DNA of 36,584 nt from Methanobacteriota archaeon (GTDB lineage Archaea; Halobacteriota; Methanosarcinia; Methanosarcinales; Methanosarcinaceae): positions 57,081 through 93,664 of the forward strand of contig JAENYU010000017.1 in assembly GCA_016841625.1 (NCBI GenBank), read 5' to 3'. Below, one piece after another: positions 31,057 through 36,584 of the stretch. The first letter of the stretch is position 1. Every line of letters starts with the position of its first letter. The position numbers and the translations under genes were made by a program. The notes under the pieces are model-generated. The model was not told the DNA's origin, ran no database searches, and worked only from the letters and a program-made list of their open reading frames with translations.

Positions 31057-32931
31057 TTATAACCGTACATCATCCTCATTTTCTTCCTCTGTCTCGTCCT
31101 CATATTCATCAAATGATGAATATATTTCTGAAAACGATTCATTTAGCTTCCATCGTTCATCAAGAAATGATAGCATTATTTCTTCCCTTTGTTTGATATT
31201 TTTTATCTTCCATGAATCATTTTCATTGGCAATTTCGATCTCAGAAAAAGATCCTTTCTTGTATCCCTCTTTTTTCTTGTCAAAACTTGAATTAAGTAGT
31301 TCAGAATTTTTATATTTACTAATTAAAACAAGATTTCCTAAAGAATGAGTCCAACGTTTAATGTCAATTTTATCCATTTTTGCGACATTTTTTTTCCACT
31401 TAGTACCTTCAGTGGTTTGGGGCAAAATATGTTCAACAGATTTTGACTTTGACCTAGCAAATGAAAATGATACCTTACGATCTTCAGAGCCTTTAATTTT
31501 TTCTTCATACTCATATAGGAAGTAATTAAGTGCACCCCATGAGTAATATCCCATCTTTTTGCTGGATTTAAACAATTCTTGTATCTCTAGTTCAAACCTT
31601 TCTTTATCTCCGTAGTAATCAATATACCAAGCAAGCAACGACAAGGCATGACGTTGAGTTTCTTCATCTGAATATGATGAATGATAACCTAAACAGTGTC
31701 TATAAATATCATTTTTCCCTGTATCAGAACGTCTTCTGTTCATAGAAAAAAGCCTGAATGAAAAAATTTCAGTCAATTTTATCAATTTTAGAAGAAATGA
31801 AGGATTTTCATTCATTGAGGGCATGAATGCCAAAATAAGTGGTCTAACAGCACTATTGCTAAGTTGATTCAATTTCTCAAGATATGATTTGATTTCATAT
31901 CTTAATTTTTTATTCTCAACCTCAGGAAAAGCTTTGTCTTCAGTGGGGTAATTTATAAACCTCCAATGAAGAGAGGCTGTAGCCAATGAATCAATGTATT
32001 TGCTTATCTCAGTCATCATTGATTCAGGATTTTCAACCATTTTGCCGATAGTAAATTCTTTATTAAGAATCTCATCTTTCGCTTTGTTATCTTTACTCCA
32101 ACCCTTATAAATGATCCAGTGATTACTTAAAAATGTGTCTTCATCCAATACTTCATCGGGAAGTGTGAGGTTTCTGAGAATTATAGACCATTTTTGGTTA
32201 ATCTGCTCAGAAAGTTTTGTGACAGTACTTTCGTTTTCCTCTTCAAGCTTAATTTTAGAAGTCAAATACAGAAGCCTATTCTTTACAATTTCAAGGTTTG
32301 AAAGATCCACCCCACGATTATTCATCGTTTCAAACACAATACCAATTTCAGCTGTATCCGAGATAATGTATTCATTAAACAGCAGTTTTTCTTCAATAGC
32401 ATTAAGAAATTCTAATTCTCGATCCTCATTTTTTGTAAAGTAATCACTGATTATTTTTTTAGCGGCTTTGAGGTTACGGGTATAATGGTTTTCATCCAAC
32501 GAGCTCAGATTTTCTATTTCAAGGATAAGTGATTTGAAGTAATTTTCGCTAGTTTTATCTATTGCATATCTAAACAAGTAGCTATTTCTGTTAACAATAT
32601 ATGTCTTCTCTTTTTCTTTTGCATCTTCTTCATTTTCATTATTTTTTAATTTCTTAATGAGGTGAGATAAGATGAGAATAAGAGTGGTTATTCTTTGTTG
32701 ACCGTCAACAAGATGGTAAATTTCAAAATTATTAAGGCCTACTTTTTCAGTTTCATTTTGTTTTTGTATTGTGATGGTACCGGTATAGTGGTGACTATCA
32801 AGCCTTATGGCGTGATCAATATCAGTTAAAAAGTCTTCGATTTGCTTTTTTTGCCAACTGTAACCCCTTTGGTACGAAGGGACAACGTATATACGTGTAT
32901 TGAAAAAATGTGTTAGTTGTTTTAGTTCCAT
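31057..32931 (-). CDS. DUF262/DUF1524 (GmrSD-like) protein in the type I locus
   Basis: A 624-residue protein with two recognisable ends. The N-terminal DUF262 (ParB/GmrS-like) part has VPSYQRGYSW (17-26) and VDGQQRITTL (75-84), used in nucleotide binding and hydrolysis. The C-terminal DUF1524 (HNH-type, GmrD-like) part has SVEHILPQ (498-505) followed by LGNLVLIS and N-S-F, the expected nuclease pattern. GmrSD proteins are type IV enzymes that cut modified DNA; related BrxU-type proteins accompany other defence systems. ATG 32931 follows GGGTGA, which contains the hsdS stop codon, so it is translationally coupled to hsdS. An upstream ATG at 32952 is possible. The acidic C-terminus (DEYEDETEEENEDD) is odd. 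Confidence 0.88.
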   Translation of the reverse strand: MELKQLTHFFNTRIYVVPSYQRGYSWQKKQIEDFLTDIDHAIRLDSHHYTGTITIQKQNETEKVGLNNFEIYHLVDGQQRITTLILILSHLIKKLKNNENEEDAKEKEKTYIVNRNSYLFRYAIDKTSENYFKSLILEIENLSSLDENHYTRNLKAAKKIISDYFTKNEDRELEFLNAIEEKLLFNEYIISDTAEIGIVFETMNNRGVDLSNLEIVKNRLLYLTSKIKLEEENESTVTKLSEQINQKWSIILRNLTLPDEVLDEDTFLSNHWIIYKGWSKDNKAKDEILNKEFTIGKMVENPESMMTEISKYIDSLATASLHWRFINYPTEDKAFPEVENKKLRYEIKSYLEKLNQLSNSAVRPLILAFMPSMNENPSFLLKLIKLTEIFSFRLFSMNRRRSDTGKNDIYRHCLGYHSSYSDEETQRHALSLLAWYIDYYGDKERFELEIQELFKSSKKMGYYSWGALNYFLYEYEEKIKGSEDRKVSFSFARSKSKSVEHILPQTTEGTKWKKNVAKMDKIDIKRWTHSLGNLVLISKYKNSELLNSSFDKKKEGYKKGSFSEIEIANENDSWKIKNIKQREEIMLSFLDERWKLNESFSEIYSSFDEYEDETEEENEDDVRL

Positions 32932-32935
32932 AATT

Positions 32936-35065
32936 TCACCCTTTGTTTTCATTACTTTTTGTTTTCTCCACCTTCACCCTCTCTAACAAAACCTCAGCCG
33001 GCTCCCAATCCTCTGCCCCTCGAACCTCTGCCAGCTCCTTTTCATTGAGCAACTTCCCTTCAAACGCCTTTTTCAAAATACTCTGCCGCAGTGCTTCGGC
33101 TCTTTCCAGATTATCTTTTAGATCCTGCTCTATCTTATCGCAGACTGAAAGGCGGGTTTCGATTTCCTGGACGATTGATTGTTGTTCAGAAGTGGAACAA
33201 ATAGGAATTATTAAAGATTGTAATTCTCCTGAATTGATGTTATTAACTCCACTTGTTGATTTTGCTTTTGACTCTATTTGATAACGCAAATCTATTGAGG
33301 AAAGACAATTTAACAGGTACTTTGAATTAATTAATGAGCTGATGGGCCTGAGTCTAATTAAATAACCTGCATACAGATACTTTTCATCTTTTGTGCCAAC
33401 CAATGCACATTTCCCCACTAAATCAACACTCCCATTAGACCGAATTGTAAGAATGTCCCCAGTTTTCAATCGGTAATTTTCAATTTCAGTAGAATCAAAT
33501 TGAGCATATTTCAAGTCAGAATCATTAATTAAACCATCTGAAATATTTGGTATGCGAAGTACTCCTATGCCATTTACGTTGTAGTCACATTTTTTTGAAG
33601 TTCCATATTTAGGTTCTTCAACTAAATTACCCAGCCTAATCCAGCCCCATCCTTTAGGTAAATTTGGCAATTCAGTTTCTGTGAAAGGAGTGGTTTCCTT
33701 AGATTTTTTAGGTTTGGTGGGTTTTTTATCTTTCTTTCCCGCATCCTCCCATTCTTTTACCGACTTTTTCCATTCTTCCAGTTTTGTGTTATAACCTTCT
33801 TCCCGCTCAACCCGGATCTGCTCCAGCAAATCCCTAGCATCCGGCAAATCAGTCTGCTGCTCCCGCCATTTTTTCGTAAGCTCTCCCTCAAAAGCTTTCT
33901 TCAGCACCGCCTGCCGATACACCTTGAGCTGTTCCTGTGCCAGTTTGAGGTTGGCAATGCCGTTGTCCAGTTCGCTGAAGAGTTGCTCGATTTTGGAAAC
34001 TATGGCGCGTTGTTCGGGGAGAGGTGCAAGATTAATTTTTGTGACCCTTATATCCTCTAAGTGAAAATTTTTAAGTAATCCACCTTTAATATCTTGGCTT
34101 ATATTTATTGAGTTTAAATAATTTTCAAGAGAATAAAGAAGGAATTTTGTATTAATAATCGATTTATAGTTTTTTAAAAGAGCAACGCTAACAAATAAAC
34201 TAAATTCAGGCTTGTTTGGAACAGTTGCCATTCTTCCAATTGTTCCACTTTTTGTAATTAAAAGGTCATTTGGTTCAGGATAACATCTTTTTATTAATTC
34301 TTTATGCGTTTCGTAACTTATATGTTTACAATTATAAAAATTAACTTTTTCATTATGAATATCTTTAACCGAAATAAATGGGATTCCGGTTTCTGTATAT
34401 TCTGGTGTATGATGAGTGCCATCGACTATTCTAGAACAAACTTGACCTAATTCAGTTTCTATCCATCCAACTTTTTCTTCCATAGTCATGCTATTTTTCA
34501 GCAACCCTTCAGACAGTTCTGGCATCTTCAGAAATTCATCTTCATTGGAAAGTTTAGATTGTGTATGTTTTTTGCTGGAGTTTTTATTGGGATCTGAAGT
34601 GGCGAGATATTCATTACCTGATTCCAACAGCACCATATCCTGATTTTTTATTATTGGAATACTGTTGATGCTTCTATTTTCAAAATAATCCAAAGGTAAA
34701 TAACAGTAAGATTGTGGTGGTCTAAAGTCCTTTTTTAATTTGTAGGGATTAATTGGCTCAGAAAATTTATCAAGATTGGTTATTTCTATTGCATAACCAA
34801 TATCTGAATTTTTGAAATACTCAAAAAAGTCATTTTCAGGGATTCCTCCATATTTCTGGCATTTATTCCAGAGTTTTTGAGGAGAATCGGCAATGATTCT
34901 GGCAATCTCGAATGATGCAACTATTTTTTTGACAGGGGAACTCGAATAAATGAATACTTTACCTATATTCTTTCTCTTGAAAATGGATTTTCTAAATTCG
35001 AATATCTTTTTACCAGCTAGAATTTCATCAACATACTTTGGTTTAATTGACAGTAAAACGTTCAT
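32936..35065 (-). CDS. hsdS: ASCH domain-HsdS fusion, type I specificity subunit
   Basis: 709 residues. Residues 1-130 form an ASCH (PUA-like) domain: MNVLLSIKPKYVDEILAGKK, FEFRK, VFIYSSSPVKKIVASFEI, and IGYAIEI. A linker (131-195) follows. Residues 200-709 are a complete HsdS with two target-recognition domains: the first from GWIETELGQVCSRIVDGTHH, ending at PLPEQRAIVSKIEQLFSELD, and the second from GWGWIRLGNLVEEPKYGTS, ending at SEQQSIVQEIETRL. Each is followed by a helical spacer and LKKAFEG. HsdS recognises the split DNA target; ASCH domains bind RNA or modified nucleotides. Such a fusion is not a standard HsdS architecture in my knowledge. ATG 35065 has GGTGG 8 nt upstream; ATG 35080 is possible. 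It overlaps the upstream gene by 23 bp and the DUF262 coupling signal downstream. Confidence 0.88.
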   Translation of the reverse strand: MNVLLSIKPKYVDEILAGKKIFEFRKSIFKRKNIGKVFIYSSSPVKKIVASFEIARIIADSPQKLWNKCQKYGGIPENDFFEYFKNSDIGYAIEITNLDKFSEPINPYKLKKDFRPPQSYCYLPLDYFENRSINSIPIIKNQDMVLLESGNEYLATSDPNKNSSKKHTQSKLSNEDEFLKMPELSEGLLKNSMTMEEKVGWIETELGQVCSRIVDGTHHTPEYTETGIPFISVKDIHNEKVNFYNCKHISYETHKELIKRCYPEPNDLLITKSGTIGRMATVPNKPEFSLFVSVALLKNYKSIINTKFLLYSLENYLNSINISQDIKGGLLKNFHLEDIRVTKINLAPLPEQRAIVSKIEQLFSELDNGIANLKLAQEQLKVYRQAVLKKAFEGELTKKWREQQTDLPDARDLLEQIRVEREEGYNTKLEEWKKSVKEWEDAGKKDKKPTKPKKSKETTPFTETELPNLPKGWGWIRLGNLVEEPKYGTSKKCDYNVNGIGVLRIPNISDGLINDSDLKYAQFDSTEIENYRLKTGDILTIRSNGSVDLVGKCALVGTKDEKYLYAGYLIRLRPISSLINSKYLLNCLSSIDLRYQIESKAKSTSGVNNINSGELQSLIIPICSTSEQQSIVQEIETRLSVCDKIEQDLKDNLERAEALRQSILKKAFEGKLLNEKELAEVRGAEDWEPAEVLLERVKVEKTKSNENKG

Positions 35066-36530
35066 TGAGTTTGCCACCATTTTTTAGGGTTAGATATTGT
35101 TCATGGTTTATTTCAGTTATCGATTGTGGGGCACTTTTCAAAATACCATTTTCGATTAGATAATTCAGATTCAAAGGATTTGGCAAGTATAAGTGATGCT
35201 TGAAGCGGATTACGAAAACTGATTTTTCTGCCCATTTTTTAAGTTCTTCTTCAGAATATACACTTCTTTTACCTACTATTCTTTTAAGCTCATCTAAATT
35301 ACTAGTTCGTATTGGTTCCTGATCAATTATTCCGAGAGAAGTTATCGCTTTTTGATCATGTGAACGATAAAAAAGAATTATGTCTCCGAGTCCCAATCTT
35401 GAAGAAAATCGTGATGAAAGATATGCCTTTTTAATTGCATTGCCAGGAATATTGATTTCAAAATAATCTGTCAATTTCATTTGCCTTCTTTTGTATTCAG
35501 GAAATAGAATATCATGAAATTCGGGAAGAATTGGGATCACAAATTTATTAACACTTTCACTATCTTTAAAGCAAGGATAGTATTTTCTAGCAATTTCTGA
35601 TGACCGTAATTCAGTCGTTTCCGGAATAAGTTTCTTTAGATATACCGGTTCATCATTCTTTGCCAGCTCTCCTACTTTTTCAAAACCAAAGTTCTCAATG
35701 AGATAAGATAAGGTGTCATCTTCAGTTTCAAAATGAGTTAAGTAAATTTCAAAAATCTGATTATTTATGCAATACTGAAAAGCTATTTTGAGGAAGAGTT
35801 CACCCATTTTAGAACCTGAGAAATCGACCTTTAGTGTTGCAATTTTGACTCTTTTTGTGGCAGGAATGGGATTATGTGTTTCAATAACTTCATTTTCTTC
35901 TTTTAACATGAGGAAAGCTTTAACTTTGTTATCCTCTTCATAAGTGTAACATTCACGACTTTCTTTGATACACTTATCATACCATTTTTTAAAATCCGCA
36001 TCTCCATAATCTGATTTCAGTGAGTCAAAAAACGGTTGATTAATATCAATTTCATGAGCATAGCATTTCCTCAATAAACTATGATTTGGGAAAAAACGTT
36101 GATATAGGCCAGTAAAATAATCGAGAGCTGAATCTATTGAAAACACTCTATCATCAAGATTCAGTAAATTGGCTTTTTTTCCGATCCCTTTATCTTCTGT
36201 TATAAGGAAATCTACAAGATTTTTCTTAAGTGAAAAAAGAATTTCGTTGTCATTTTCATCATGTGAATTTACGGGAATACCTACTAAATATGTAAACTCA
36301 TCATCTGGAGTAGGGGGTGAAGGAAGCCGAGGATAACCACGAAGCTTCGATAAAGTTATTTTCCTTCTTTCAGCATCATTATCATTTTCGATATCCTTCA
36401 AAGAAGCAGGATGGATAAACTCCTGATGACCATGTTCTCGGATTATTGTTAACAATGCTTGAAGATTGGGAGAAAGCTCTTTTGGATCTTGAATGTGAAT
36501 TAAAATATTTGTATCATATAGAAGTTTCAT
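35043..36530 (-). CDS. PIN nuclease-GNAT acetyltransferase-PUA-like (EVE/ASCH) protein
   Basis: A 495-residue multidomain protein. Residues 1-135 look like a PIN ribonuclease: LLYDTNILIHI with Asp6, a second acidic site about Asp94/Glu96, and LITEDKG with Asp113. Residues about 150-300 look like a GNAT acetyltransferase: VKIATLKVDFSGSKMGELFL then YLIENFGFEKVGE, the usual motif A and C-terminal strand. Residues about 345-480 look like a PUA-like EVE/ASCH fold: SSRLGLGDIILFYRS and AITSLGIID. It is the first gene of the cluster within the window and overlaps the ASCH-HsdS gene, so the two are tightly coupled. Domain calls are by motif recognition, strongest for PIN and GNAT. It might cut RNA and acetylate a partner or tRNA when triggered by a modified nucleotide; this is inference. 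Confidence 0.78.
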   Translation of the reverse strand: MKLLYDTNILIHIQDPKELSPNLQALLTIIREHGHQEFIHPASLKDIENDNDAERRKITLSKLRGYPRLPSPPTPDDEFTYLVGIPVNSHDENDNEILFSLKKNLVDFLITEDKGIGKKANLLNLDDRVFSIDSALDYFTGLYQRFFPNHSLLRKCYAHEIDINQPFFDSLKSDYGDADFKKWYDKCIKESRECYTYEEDNKVKAFLMLKEENEVIETHNPIPATKRVKIATLKVDFSGSKMGELFLKIAFQYCINNQIFEIYLTHFETEDDTLSYLIENFGFEKVGELAKNDEPVYLKKLIPETTELRSSEIARKYYPCFKDSESVNKFVIPILPEFHDILFPEYKRRQMKLTDYFEINIPGNAIKKAYLSSRFSSRLGLGDIILFYRSHDQKAITSLGIIDQEPIRTSNLDELKRIVGKRSVYSEEELKKWAEKSVFVIRFKHHLYLPNPLNLNYLIENGILKSAPQSITEINHEQYLTLKNGGKLNERFTVN

Positions 36531-36584
36531 AACCTAACTTTGACAGATTTCGATAACTAATACAGTGCTAAGTTGCAAAAAACA

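Overview
The window is from a methylotrophic methanogen, almost certainly a Methanosarcina. Two methylamine methyltransferase genes (mtbB, mttB) are each interrupted by one in-frame amber codon at the position where this genus inserts pyrrolysine. Their corrinoid proteins, a permease candidate, an HdrD-like protein, an archaeal-lipid enzyme and corrin-ring methylases are also present, and several genes have archaeal TATA boxes 26-30 nt before the start. The species cannot be told from the sequence alone.

Layout. (1) 1-612: non-coding, with a 55-bp direct repeat and a strongly structured stretch. (2) 613-7211, minus strand: the trimethylamine/dimethylamine operon, transcribed mtbC > mttB > mttC > mttP > small soluble protein > 49-aa membrane peptide > mtbB. 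It has a long leader, a hairpin after mttC, and a 29-bp tandem repeat plus hairpins before mttP. (3) 7869-9931: an HdrD-like Fe-S protein and, divergently, a CDP-alcohol phosphotransferase (archaetidylinositol phosphate synthase type). (4) 10123-11122: tRNA-Pro(GGG), a transposase-less IS200/IS605-like element and a zinc-ribbon gene. (5) 11408-16201: mutS-mutL. (6) 16767-18413: cbiD-cbiE, followed by an 11-bp tandem repeat and a convergent prepilin/preflagellin peptidase. (7) 19662-26602: an AT-rich island that starts at an intact tRNA-Val(CAC) and contains three further 3'-fragments of that tRNA in direct orientation, dividing it into three cargo segments. Cargo includes a toxin-antitoxin-like pair, a GyrI-like protein, an MFS operon, a pentapeptide protein, tandem DUF4386 membrane proteins (one with an in-frame amber) and gene fragments, among them a 90-bp piece of the pyrophosphatase gene. 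No integrase is visible. (8) 26829-28963: YggS-type PLP protein, inorganic pyrophosphatase and a membrane protein. (9) 29009-36530, minus strand: a modified type I restriction-modification locus, transcribed PIN-GNAT-PUA-like protein > ASCH-HsdS fusion > DUF262/DUF1524 (GmrSD-like) protein > degraded winged-helix fragment > HsdM. No hsdR lies inside the window.

How they work together. Region 2 demethylates tri- and dimethylamine onto cobalt corrinoids, and cbiD/cbiE supply steps of corrin synthesis. The HdrD-like protein may take part in the associated electron/thiol chemistry, but that is only inferred from position and family. The strongest candidate for a new system is region 9, in which RNA/modified-base-sensing domains (ASCH and another PUA-like fold), a PIN nuclease, an acetyltransferase and a GmrSD-like nuclease are joined to type I methylation genes. 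The best single-codon puzzle is the amber codon in a DUF4386 gene of a pyrrolysine-decoding organism.
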